From assembly GCA_966250015.1 (NCBI GenBank), contig CBINFS010000008.1, forward strand, positions 62,001 to 126,000: a DNA stretch of 64,000 nt, in the 5' to 3' direction. A model generated the notes under the pieces. It was given only the letters and a program-made list of their open reading frames with translations. It made no database searches and had not been told where the DNA came from. Of the stretch, positions 17,058 to 24,721 are shown in pieces (the first letter of the stretch is position 1; each line of letters opens with the position of its first letter). A program made the translations under genes and the position numbers. The stretch comes from CBINFS01 sp966250015 (lineage in GTDB: Bacteria; Bacteroidota; Rhodothermia; Rhodothermales; DASSAV01).

Positions 17058-19919
17058 CTACCGGGCAAAATTCTCGATCACAAAACGATATTTCCCCGAT
17101 CCCACGGAGTATACTGAGGCGCCCTTATCGACTGATACAAAATTGACCCCGGGTGCTTCACTCGCAACCACACCACTCTCCTTTATGTCTTCGGGATTCG
17201 CGGAAGGAACGTACACGACCGTCTCCGTACCGGCGGGGATTTCAATCTCGAGTATCAGGCGATTCCCATCGAGCTTCCACTCACTCTCAATCAAACCCCT
17301 TACACTCTGATACTTCGCGCTTACCGTCTGGAGATCACCGACAACGTTGGGGCGTATGACAATCTTGTCAAATCCCATGGCGTCGGGAGCGGGCTGGATT
17401 CCGGCGAGGCCCTTGTAAAACCACTCGCTGACCGAGCCGAACATGGGGTGATTGTGGGATGGGACGTATGGTTGGTAACTCCACGATTCCCAAAGCGTCG
17501 TGGCGCCGTTATCAATCATGTATCCGTATCCGGGGAAGTCCCGCTGAGACGCTACCCTATAGGCCACGTCCGCTCGGCCGAATTTGGTTAGCACGTCGAA
17601 CATGTATTTGGTGCCAAAAATCCCCGTCGACAGATGGCCGTTGTTGTGTACCATGATGCTGTCGACGAGCAAGTCGAGGACCTTCTGCTCCATGCCTTCT
17701 GGCACCAACCCCATGTACAACGCAAAGGCCTGCGACGCCTGTGTGCCCGTATCATAACGACCAGTCTCGCGATCGAGGAATCGCCGATTAAACGCGTCTT
17801 TTATTTGTTGGGCGAGCTGTTCGTATTTCCGCACGTCGTCCTCTCTACCGAGCACGCGAGCCATTCGGGTAAACAGATCGACATTGTAATAGAAAAAGGC
17901 GGTGCCGGTCAGGGCCTTATTCTTTGGCGCCAGGCTTTCGTGGTCGCTGATCCCATTGTCGAGAATGAATCCTTCCGCTCTCGACGCTATGAGATCCACC
18001 CAACGGCGCACGAGCTCGTATTGCTCCTCCAGCAGGCTCCGGTTGCCGTAATACTGATAGAGCTGCCAGACGAGCATCGGGTGTGCGGTCCCCCACCCCA
18101 CCGGTCCCGAACCGCCGCCCAATCCCTCGATGTCGAGGCCGATGTGTGGAGCGATCTCAGTAAATCCGCCATTGGGACGAACGGCGTCTGCAAAATCCCG
18201 CACCGTCTTGACGTAAAACCTGGCCATGTCCAGGTTGAACATCGCCATCTCGCTCGCGGCCACGATGTCGCCTCCATACCCGAACCGCTCACGGTGTGGG
18301 CAGTCTGACTGCACACTGAACATGTTGCTCTCCTGTGCCCTCATCGTAATTTCCTGCACGCGATTGAGCAGGTCGTTCGAACACGTGAAGGCGCCGGCGT
18401 AATCGACAGACGAACGCAGCGCGTGTCCAGTGAGCGATTCGAGCGTTGGGCGTCCTGGGAATCCAGTGACTTCTACGTACCGGAAACCATGCCAGGTAAA
18501 GCGTGGCGTGTAGGTTTCCACCCCCTCCCCTTTGAGAATGTATTGATCGGCCTGCCACGCGGTTTTTGGTGAATATGGGCCATCCGTCCAGTGTTTATTC
18601 GCATATAACGTTTCCCAATCGCGTGCCTCGAGCGACGCCCAGTCTTTGATTTGAGCGGTCGTGGACGTCAGGGAGTTCACCCGTCCATCCTCGTGGAGGA
18701 TTTCACCGTAGCGCATGGTGACCCGGTCGCCGGCTTTCCCCTGTACCTTCAGGGTCACCCATCCGGCGAAGTTCTGTCCCATGTCGAATACCCATACTCC
18801 CGGTTCTCGCTCGGTTACGGAGACGGCCTGAAAGGAGCGGACGACCTTGATCGGTGGGAGGTCCTGTGCAATGAGCTCGCCTTGCGGCGCTTCCGCAGTC
18901 AAGACGTTTCTCCAACCTGAGTCGTCAAACCCGGGCTCATTCCAACCGGGGACCTCCTTACGTGCGTCGTAAACCTCACCGATGTAAATGTTATTCTTCA
19001 GGACAGGCCCGTCAAATGCTCTCCAGCTCTCATCCGTTACCACTCGCTGCGTCGTTCCGTCGTCATACTCGATTTCGAGCTGTAGCAGCACTTTTGGAAC
19101 CCCGATCGGGAGTGTTTCCCGCAGGTTGAGCCTGAACATGTTGAGCGGCAGCGGATTGTACCAGCCATTGCCTAACATCACCCCTACCGCATTCTCTCCC
19201 GAGGCGATTTGGCCCGTTACGTCGTAGACGGCGTAGTAGACCCTCTTGTCATAGTTCGTCCAGCCGGGATCCAGAACGTGATCGCCGACGCGATCCCCAT
19301 TGAGGTATAGCTCGTAGTAACCGAGACCGCTTACGTAAACCCTCGCCCTTTTGATTTTCTTACCGGATACCTCGAACGCTTTTCTGAACAGCGGGGCCGG
19401 ATTGACGTCAAATTGCTCCTCCCTTGTCTGAGGCTGCGGACGGCTGTCTGAAATCCATTGAGCCTCCCAGGCATCCGCACCCAGCTTTCCCATCTCCCAC
19501 CATGCGACGTCGCTGAAGGGTGAGGGGCGGTCTTGATTGTCCCATACCCTTACCGACCAGTACACACGCTGCCCGGATACCAGCGGAGACCCGGCGTATT
19601 TCACCTGAATCGTTTCGTCCGAAGGCACCTTTCCCGTGTCCCAGAGATCTGCTTTACCCGGATATACGAGCTCCGGAGAAGTAGCGGCAAGTATCTGATA
19701 GGCCGTCTGCCGCTGACCCCGTTCCGATGCACGTACACGCTGAAGCTGCCACCCGAGCATCGGCTCCGGATTGTCAACACCAAGCGGATCTACGCGATAT
19801 TCCGTTCGAAGCTCGGTGGCAATCAAACTGCCGGCATCTTGAGCCGTAGCGGCACCTACGAAACATATGCCAAGGAGTAAACAACAAATTGCACTGAGAA
19901 TGAGTCTTGATACCTTCAT
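17058..19919 (-). CDS. GH78 alpha-L-rhamnosidase, secreted
   Basis: 953 residues from the ATG at 19919, which begins a clear signal peptide (MKVSRLILSAICCLLLGICF, cut near ATAQ). It releases terminal alpha-L-rhamnose from plant or algal glycans. The N-terminal beta-sandwich domains include ARVYVSGLGYYELYLNGDRVGDHVLDPGWT, typical of family 78. The catalytic (alpha/alpha)6 barrel has DCPHRERFGYGGD with Asp539, Glu544 and Asp551, spaced exactly as the known catalytic set, and LWESW with Glu811 as the probable base. A C-terminal beta-domain follows. A longer in-frame N-terminus exists but disrupts the signal peptide. No rhamnose isomerase or kinase genes are in the window. Confidence 0.93.
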   Translation of the reverse strand: MKVSRLILSAICCLLLGICFVGAATAQDAGSLIATELRTEYRVDPLGVDNPEPMLGWQLQRVRASERGQRQTAYQILAATSPELVYPGKADLWDTGKVPSDETIQVKYAGSPLVSGQRVYWSVRVWDNQDRPSPFSDVAWWEMGKLGADAWEAQWISDSRPQPQTREEQFDVNPAPLFRKAFEVSGKKIKRARVYVSGLGYYELYLNGDRVGDHVLDPGWTNYDKRVYYAVYDVTGQIASGENAVGVMLGNGWYNPLPLNMFRLNLRETLPIGVPKVLLQLEIEYDDGTTQRVVTDESWRAFDGPVLKNNIYIGEVYDARKEVPGWNEPGFDDSGWRNVLTAEAPQGELIAQDLPPIKVVRSFQAVSVTEREPGVWVFDMGQNFAGWVTLKVQGKAGDRVTMRYGEILHEDGRVNSLTSTTAQIKDWASLEARDWETLYANKHWTDGPYSPKTAWQADQYILKGEGVETYTPRFTWHGFRYVEVTGFPGRPTLESLTGHALRSSVDYAGAFTCSNDLLNRVQEITMRAQESNMFSVQSDCPHRERFGYGGDIVAASEMAMFNLDMARFYVKTVRDFADAVRPNGGFTEIAPHIGLDIEGLGGGSGPVGWGTAHPMLVWQLYQYYGNRSLLEEQYELVRRWVDLIASRAEGFILDNGISDHESLAPKNKALTGTAFFYYNVDLFTRMARVLGREDDVRKYEQLAQQIKDAFNRRFLDRETGRYDTGTQASQAFALYMGLVPEGMEQKVLDLLVDSIMVHNNGHLSTGIFGTKYMFDVLTKFGRADVAYRVASQRDFPGYGYMIDNGATTLWESWSYQPYVPSHNHPMFGSVSEWFYKGLAGIQPAPDAMGFDKIVIRPNVVGDLQTVSAKYQSVRGLIESEWKLDGNRLILEIEIPAGTETVVYVPSANPEDIKESGVVASEAPGVNFVSVDKGASVYSVGSGKYRFVIENFAR

Positions 19920-20096
19920 GACTGGGCCGGAAAAACAGTGAGAGAAACCGAACCAATTTCGGCATCTCCGATCCAACAAACCAGCCTGCTTCCGGTATTC
20001 AATGCGCGTTCTGGATGAATAGACCCACCCCGCCTCCTGCTCCATGGCCATTTCACAGAAGATGACATGGCGCCACCTGACAATGGAAAGGACCTT

Positions 20097-20543
20097 TCAA
20101 ACCTTGTACGTCAGGTCTTTCAGCCGCATGTCGAACGATTTGATGTCTTCGGCCATGTCGACGAGGGTCGTTTCCTTGAAGAGCTGGTCGATGCTGCCGC
20201 GAACTTCCGACCATCGGTCGTGTAATGGACACGGTTTTTGCTCGCCACAACCGGGAAGACCGAGGACGCACCCGTGGAACAGCTCGGGGCCGTCTATGGC
20301 AATCACGACGTCGCGAAGCGTGATCTCCGCAGGTGAACGCGTAAAGGTGACCCCGCCACTCGGACCGCGAAAGGAATCCATCAACCCTGCCTGCGTAAGC
20401 TTCTGGAAGATCTTCGTCAGGAATGGAAATGATATTTCGAGCTCGTTGCTGATGGTCCGGATGGAGACGTATCCATTCTCCTTCAAAGAAGCCAGGTATA
20501 TGACGGCTCTAAGGCCGTATTCGCACGCTCGGGATAGAATCAT
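20097..20543 (-). CDS. Rrf2/NsrR-like Fe-S transcriptional regulator
   Basis: 148 residues from MILSRACEYGLRAV (ATG at 20543). An N-terminal winged helix (about 1-75, including SIRTISNELEISFPFLTKIFQKL and RGPSGGV) is followed by Cys92, Cys99 and Cys105 in CVLGLPGCGEQKPC. Their positions match the [Fe-S] ligands of IscR and NsrR, so it probably senses NO or oxidative conditions through a cluster. It is divergent from nirK and the RIC Fe-S repair gene, the usual targets of NsrR. Two 24-bp dyads fill the intergenic region. The longer frame upstream is rejected since the family starts at MILS/MRLT. NsrR role is inferred from cysteines and context. Confidence 0.88.
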   Translation of the reverse strand: MILSRACEYGLRAVIYLASLKENGYVSIRTISNELEISFPFLTKIFQKLTQAGLMDSFRGPSGGVTFTRSPAEITLRDVVIAIDGPELFHGCVLGLPGCGEQKPCPLHDRWSEVRGSIDQLFKETTLVDMAEDIKSFDMRLKDLTYKV

Positions 20544-20740
20544 CTGGGTTGATCGGTTGGCGGTTTGAGTTTTAAGATAATTCGCTCCGAATAAAAAAAT
20601 CCAGAACAATTTTTGCACGAGCGCTCTCCTATGCTGCCTTTCGACGGCGACAATATACCGTGCACCGGCTTTGCCATCTGGGCATGTGAAGAACTCATGA
20701 TTCTGGATCTTTGGACGGCCGCTCGCGTGTTACATCTTGA

Positions 20741-20764
20741 ATTTAGTACTTAAGAGTCCTAAAT
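20741..20764. promoter_or_regulatory. 24-bp dyad, probable Rrf2/NsrR operator site 1
   Basis: Arms ATTTAGTACT and AGTCCTAAAT flank a 4-base TAAG spacer; 9 of 10 positions are complementary. It has the same 10-4-10 geometry and similar arm sequence as site 2 at 20806-20829. It lies 198 bp upstream of the regulator gene, so it may serve the regulator or act cooperatively with site 2. Confidence 0.55.
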
Positions 20765-20788
20765 ACAGATTGTCCGGGAAACAGTCGT

Positions 20789-20817
20789 TTTACCGCTTTG
20801 TTTCCAATTAGTATAAA
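20789..20817 (+). promoter_or_regulatory. Possible nirK promoter
   Basis: TTTACC (20789-20794), a 17-bp spacer and TATAAA (20812-20817) form a plausible -35/-10 pair. The -10 lies inside dyad site 2, as expected for a repressor-controlled promoter. Sequence match is moderate, and the phylum may use other promoter rules. Confidence 0.4.
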
Positions 20818-20829
20818 ATACTACTAATT
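20806..20829. promoter_or_regulatory. 24-bp dyad, probable Rrf2/NsrR operator site 2
   Basis: Arms AATTAGTA and TACTAATT are a perfect 8-bp inverted repeat with an 8-base AT-only centre apart from one C; read as 10-4-10 it matches the shape of site 1. It ends 17 bp before the nirK ATG and covers the candidate -10 box, which suits repression of the nir operon by the divergent regulator. Confidence 0.6.
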
Positions 20830-20846
20830 ACTAAATTGTGCCCGCC

Positions 20847-22055
20847 ATGAGAAACATATACCCGTTCAAGCGAACCGCCGGCATCTTCGCCGCCCTCCTG
20901 TTTCTGGTCGTCTCCATCGTGATGGTGGGTTGTACGTCCGGTGAAGCCAAGACCCGGGAAGCAGAGCGAGCCTCCATCTCCAGAGCGCTACCTGAAAGCG
21001 CCGTCACACCCCGCATTCGCGGCCGTGTCGAAACAGCCGTGGCGTCGAGCGACGCACGCTCCTCTGCAAAACTGCCACCAATCATAGGCCAGGAGCACGC
21101 CATCCTTACGTATGCACCCGAGGTTCCTCCGGCTATCCGAAGGAATCATGCTACCCGCGTCATCGTCGACATGGAGGTGCTAGAAGTCGTAAAAGAGCTT
21201 GCAGACGGTGTCCAGTACACCTTCTGGACCTTCGGCGGTGAAGCGCCAGGCCCCATGATCCGCGTCCGGGAAGGCGACCTGGTCGAGTTTCACTTAAAAA
21301 ATCACCCAAACAATCGTCTCCCGCACAACATCGACCTGCATGCGGTAACCGGTACGGGTGGTGGAGCGGAGGCGACGCTCATCGTCCCGGGCAAACAGGC
21401 CGTGATGGAATTTAGAGCGATGAAGCCCGGCCTCTACGTATACCACTGCGCGACGGCTCCAGTCGGTCTCCACATCGCAAACGGCATGTACGGCCTGATC
21501 CTCGTGGAACCTGAGGAGGGGCTGCCGGAGGTAGACCGGGAATACTACGTCATGCAGAGCGAGTTTTACACGAAGGGTAAATTCAAGGAGGCAGGGCTTC
21601 AAAACTTCGATCGCGACAAGGCCATCGCCGAAGAACCCGACTACGTGGTATTCAACGGCGCCGTTGACGCCCTGACTGGCAATAACGCCCTCCAGGCGGC
21701 CGTCGGTGAAACGATCCGGCTGTACGTTGGAAATGGCGGCCCGAATTTGACGTCGTCGTTCCACGTGATCGGTGAGATCTTCGACAGGGTCTATGGGGAA
21801 GGCGGCACGGTCGTCAATCAGCAAAACGTGCAGACGACCCTGATTCCCGCAGGCGGGTCGACGATCGTCGAGTTCGAAGCCGACGTTCCGGGGCGGCTCA
21901 CATTGGTCGATCACGCGATCTTCCGTGCCTTCGAGAAGGGAACGGTGGGAATCATCAACGTGGTCGGGCCTGAGAACCACGACATCTTTACGGGACAGCT
22001 CCAGACTTCGGATTACACGGGAGCTTCCGATCAAGATCTTGCGAGTACAAACTGA
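20847..22055 (+). CDS. nirK: Copper-containing nitrite reductase, lipoprotein form
   Basis: 402 residues. Reduces nitrite to NO in the periplasm. The N-terminus is a lipoprotein signal (lipobox MVGC), so the enzyme is membrane-anchored. Two cupredoxin domains follow. Type 1 and type 2 copper ligands are readable: PHNIDLHAVTG (type 1 His, catalytic Asp and type 2 His), YHCATAPVGLHIANGMYG (type 2 His, then type 1 Cys, His and Met) and SSFHVIGEIF (catalytic His), with the last type 2 His in VDHAIFRAFEKG. ATG 20847 is chosen over a GTG 9 bp earlier. First gene of the nirK-nirV-sco-ric run, behind two dyads. An intrinsic terminator follows it, so downstream genes may be expressed less. Confidence 0.96.
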   Translation: MRNIYPFKRTAGIFAALLFLVVSIVMVGCTSGEAKTREAERASISRALPESAVTPRIRGRVETAVASSDARSSAKLPPIIGQEHAILTYAPEVPPAIRRNHATRVIVDMEVLEVVKELADGVQYTFWTFGGEAPGPMIRVREGDLVEFHLKNHPNNRLPHNIDLHAVTGTGGGAEATLIVPGKQAVMEFRAMKPGLYVYHCATAPVGLHIANGMYGLILVEPEEGLPEVDREYYVMQSEFYTKGKFKEAGLQNFDRDKAIAEEPDYVVFNGAVDALTGNNALQAAVGETIRLYVGNGGPNLTSSFHVIGEIFDRVYGEGGTVVNQQNVQTTLIPAGGSTIVEFEADVPGRLTLVDHAIFRAFEKGTVGIINVVGPENHDIFTGQLQTSDYTGASDQDLASTN

Positions 22056-22065
22056 ATGGAATCGC

Positions 22066-22098
22066 AACGGGGGTCTCGTAGTCAGGCCCCCGTTTTTT
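22066..22098 (+). terminator. Intrinsic terminator between nirK and nirV
   Basis: Stem ACGGGGG / CCCCCGT followed directly by six Ts. It begins 11 bp after the nirK stop and ends 15 bp before the nirV start. It should lower read-through, giving more nirK than nirV-sco-ric message. Confidence 0.85.
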
Positions 22099-22112
22099 AT
22101 CCGGATTCTGCC

Positions 22113-22979
22113 ATGATCAGTCGTAGATACATCACCATACCGACACTACTGGCCGTGTTGATACCGGTGTTGATTGCGGCGAAAGGGAGGCTGACGGGCG
22201 CCCCGGAAGAATTCCAGGGAATCGTAGAAGTGCAGGATCTGGAAGGGATGGCCTTCATTCCGGGTGGCGCCTACGAACCGCTTTTCGCCTCCATAACGGA
22301 TACCGGCAGTGTTGCCGTTGAGCCTTTTTACCTGGACACGCATCCAGTTACCAATGCCGAATATCTGAAGTTCGTTCGCGCGAATCCCGAGTGGCGGCGG
22401 TCCCGGGCGAAGCGAATTTTTGTAGACGACCAGTATTTGAAGCACTGGGCCGGAGACCTCGATTTCGGGCCCGATTCGTTGGCGAATAAGCCCGTGGTGA
22501 ACGTCTCCTGGTTTGCTGCCATGGCGTATGCAGAGTGGATGGGTAAACGCCTGCCGACGACGGCCGAATGGGAGCTCGCGGCGTCGGCTGGAGCCTCTAC
22601 ACCTGATGGCAAAGACGATCCCGCGTATAGAGAGCGTATTCTGAACTGGTACAGCGCGGCTGGAACGGGCTCGCTCGCTGACGTTGGCTCAACCCCGAGA
22701 AACTACTGGGGCGTCTACGATCTGCACGGTCTGGTCTGGGAGTGGGTCGAGGACTTCAACTCCGCCCTCGTGACGGGTGAATCCCGGAACAACAGCGATC
22801 TGGACTTGAAGCTTTTTTGCGGCACCGGTTCCGTCGGGGCGAGCCAGTTTGATGATTACACCGCATTCGTCCGATTTGCATTTCGCTCTGGCCTCGAAGG
22901 AAACTACACCGTTCCGAATCTTGGCTTCCGGTGTGCCCGCGATGCTTCTGTCGGATCAGCAACGACTCAAAAGTCATGA
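22113..22979 (+). CDS. nirV: NirV-like formylglycine-generating-enzyme (FGE-sulfatase) domain protein
   Basis: 288 residues from the ATG at 22113. An N-terminal hydrophobic segment (about 5-20) targets it to the membrane or periplasm. The rest is an FGE-sulfatase/SUMF1 fold: MAFIPGGAYEPL, VEPFYLDTHPVTNAEYLKFV, PVVNVSWFAAMAYAEWMGKRLPTTAEWELAAS, YDLHGLVWEWVEDF and NLGFRCARD. NirV proteins of this fold are common next to nirK, but their role in NirK maturation or activity is not settled. The two active-site cysteines of true FGE are not evident, so generating formylglycine is unlikely. The stop codon overlaps the next gene's ATG (ATGA), a sign of translational coupling. Confidence 0.85.
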   Translation: MISRRYITIPTLLAVLIPVLIAAKGRLTGAPEEFQGIVEVQDLEGMAFIPGGAYEPLFASITDTGSVAVEPFYLDTHPVTNAEYLKFVRANPEWRRSRAKRIFVDDQYLKHWAGDLDFGPDSLANKPVVNVSWFAAMAYAEWMGKRLPTTAEWELAASAGASTPDGKDDPAYRERILNWYSAAGTGSLADVGSTPRNYWGVYDLHGLVWEWVEDFNSALVTGESRNNSDLDLKLFCGTGSVGASQFDDYTAFVRFAFRSGLEGNYTVPNLGFRCARDASVGSATTQKS

Positions 22980-23848
22980 AACGTCACTCGATGCAGGTTT
23001 TCCTTTTTGCTCTCCTTTCGCTCTTCGTCGGCGCCTGCACGTCCGAACTTGCAACGCCGCCGGGCATCGTTTACGAGGTGTCAGGGCGGATCGTCGAAGT
23101 CGACCACGAAAATACCACGCTCCTCGTGGCGCATGAGGATATTCCCGGGCTCATGCCGGCGATGACGATGCCGTTCAAGGTGAAGGACGCTGCCGAGCTC
23201 ACGAAGGTCTCCAGCGGCGACGCCGTCCGGTTTCGCCTGGTCACCGGTACCGGAAGCTCATGGATCGAAGGCATCACACCGATCGAAGATGACTCCGTCC
23301 CCCCACTGGACGATGAGTACATCCTTGCATCGGAGGATTCCGGCCCGTCCGACGAGTCCATCTACCTTCACGATGCTACCTGGACGGATCAGAATGGCAA
23401 ACCCGTTCAGCTCTCGTCATTCAGCGGAAAGCCCGTCCTGATATCGATGATTTTCACCCGCTGCGGTTATGCGTGCCCGAGGATCGTTCACGACATGAAG
23501 GCCATCGGCGAAAAGCTGGACAAGGAGGTAGGGGAAAAAGTACAATTTGTCCTGGTGTCGATCGATCCAAACCATGATACGCCGGAGATGCTACGCCTTT
23601 TTGCGAGAGCACATGGCCTGGAGTCTGACCGCTGGACCCTGCTCAGAGGAGAAGAGACGGACATCCGGGTGCTCGCAGCCATGCTGGGCGTACGCTATAA
23701 AAAAGACCCTAACGAGCTGTACTCGCACACGAACCTCGTTACGCTCCTCGACGAAAAGGGCGAGATCGTACACCGGCAAAAAGGTCTTAACGTCCCCCCT
23801 GACGAAACGGTGTCCGTCATGAATACCCTTTTCGCCGCCGGTATCTAG
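22976..23848 (+). CDS. Fused CusF-like copper domain and SCO1/SenC copper chaperone
   Basis: 290-residue lipoprotein (lipobox VGAC, Cys21). Residues about 33-100 look like a CusF-type copper-binding domain: SGRIVEVDHENTTLLVAHED then PAMTMPFKVKD, with the Met-rich MTMPF motif. Residues about 128-290 form a thioredoxin-fold SCO domain with the copper ligands Cys163 and Cys167 (TRCGYACP) and His251 (YSHTN). It probably loads copper into NirK, whose gene starts the cluster, or into an oxidase. ATG overlaps the nirV stop by 4 bp. A second, single-domain SCO is encoded at 28527-29138. The longer frame upstream is rejected because the signal peptide starts at MKRHS. Confidence 0.88.
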   Translation: MKRHSMQVFLFALLSLFVGACTSELATPPGIVYEVSGRIVEVDHENTTLLVAHEDIPGLMPAMTMPFKVKDAAELTKVSSGDAVRFRLVTGTGSSWIEGITPIEDDSVPPLDDEYILASEDSGPSDESIYLHDATWTDQNGKPVQLSSFSGKPVLISMIFTRCGYACPRIVHDMKAIGEKLDKEVGEKVQFVLVSIDPNHDTPEMLRLFARAHGLESDRWTLLRGEETDIRVLAAMLGVRYKKDPNELYSHTNLVTLLDEKGEIVHRQKGLNVPPDETVSVMNTLFAAGI

Positions 23849-23898
23849 CAAGAAAAGAGCACGGGGCAATCGGGATAATCCAATAGAGATGAAAAACC

Positions 23899-24633
23899 AT
23901 GGAACAGGCTTGCTTTGCAAATGAGAAGGTTGGAGACCTCGTAGCGGCCGACTACCGCCTCGCAACGGTTTTCAAGAAGTACGGCATCGACTTCTGCTGT
24001 GGTGGAGGCAAAACCCTGAAAGCCGCCTCGGAAGCGAAAGGGATCGACCTGGAAGTCATAGAAAAGGAGCTTGCCAGTGCAATAACACAGCGGGATACCA
24101 GCGGCTTGAGTGACGCTGCCCGGTGGAGCCTGGATTTCCTGGCGGATTACATTGTGAACGTGCATCACCGTTATATTCGGGAGACCATTCCTGTCCTGCG
24201 GGAGTTTACGCGGCGCGTTGCCATGGTCCACGGCATGGGAAACCCGGAGGTCGTCGAGATCGCCCGCCTTTTCGAAGAGCTGTCAGTCGAACTCGAAGAT
24301 CACATCGCAGAAGAGGAGCAGGTCCTCTTCCCCTACATAAAAGAGCTCGTTGCGGCAGAGAAGAATGGTTCTCCCGTCGCTTCGCCTGATTTTGGTTCAG
24401 CAGATAATCCCATCGGCGCGATGGAGCACGATCATGACCGCGCCGGTGAACTCATGCACCAAATCCGTGACCTGAGCGGCAACTACACGCCTCCGGAACA
24501 CGCATGCAATACGTACCGGGTCTCGTTTGCCAAGCTGGAGGAGTTTGAAGATGACCTGCACCGACACGTCCATCTTGAGAACAACATCCTCTTTCCCCGT
24601 GCCATCGCGCTCGAAAAGCGGTTGGCTGCCTGA
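23899..24633 (+). CDS. ric: Iron-sulfur cluster repair di-iron protein (RIC / ScdA / YtfE)
   Basis: 244-residue cytoplasmic protein that repairs Fe-S clusters damaged by NO or oxidants. The N-terminal ScdA_N domain has YGIDFCCGGGKTL with the conserved CC pair (about 28-40). A hemerythrin-like four-helix domain follows with the di-iron ligands in VNVHHRYI, HIAEEEQVLFPYI, MEHDHDRAG and LHRHVHLENNILFPRA. It is 50 bp after the SCO fusion and is the last gene of the nir module. Its pairing with nirK and an NsrR-like regulator fits NO stress defence. A hairpin follows the stop. Confidence 0.95.
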   Translation: MEQACFANEKVGDLVAADYRLATVFKKYGIDFCCGGGKTLKAASEAKGIDLEVIEKELASAITQRDTSGLSDAARWSLDFLADYIVNVHHRYIRETIPVLREFTRRVAMVHGMGNPEVVEIARLFEELSVELEDHIAEEEQVLFPYIKELVAAEKNGSPVASPDFGSADNPIGAMEHDHDRAGELMHQIRDLSGNYTPPEHACNTYRVSFAKLEEFEDDLHRHVHLENNILFPRAIALEKRLAA

Positions 24634-24659
24634 CGCAGCAACAATGTGTTAAAATAATA

Positions 24660-24690
24660 GCGGACGGCCGAGGTGATCCGGCCGTCCGCT
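24660..24690. terminator. Bidirectional hairpin terminator between ric and MFS gene
   Basis: Arms GCGGACGGCC and GGCCGTCCGC around a 10-base loop, between two convergent genes. Flanked by AAAATAATA on the left and TTTGCATTTTA on the right, so it works for both strands. Confidence 0.8.
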
Positions 24691-24721
24691 TTGCATTTTA
24701 CCAAGATGATCACGCGCCTGC

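Noticed and set aside
22931..22975. N-terminal extension of the SCO fusion reading MCPRCFCRIS
   Set aside because: The cysteine-rich extension lies inside the nirV gene, and the lipoprotein signal starts at MKRHS with the ATGA overlap.
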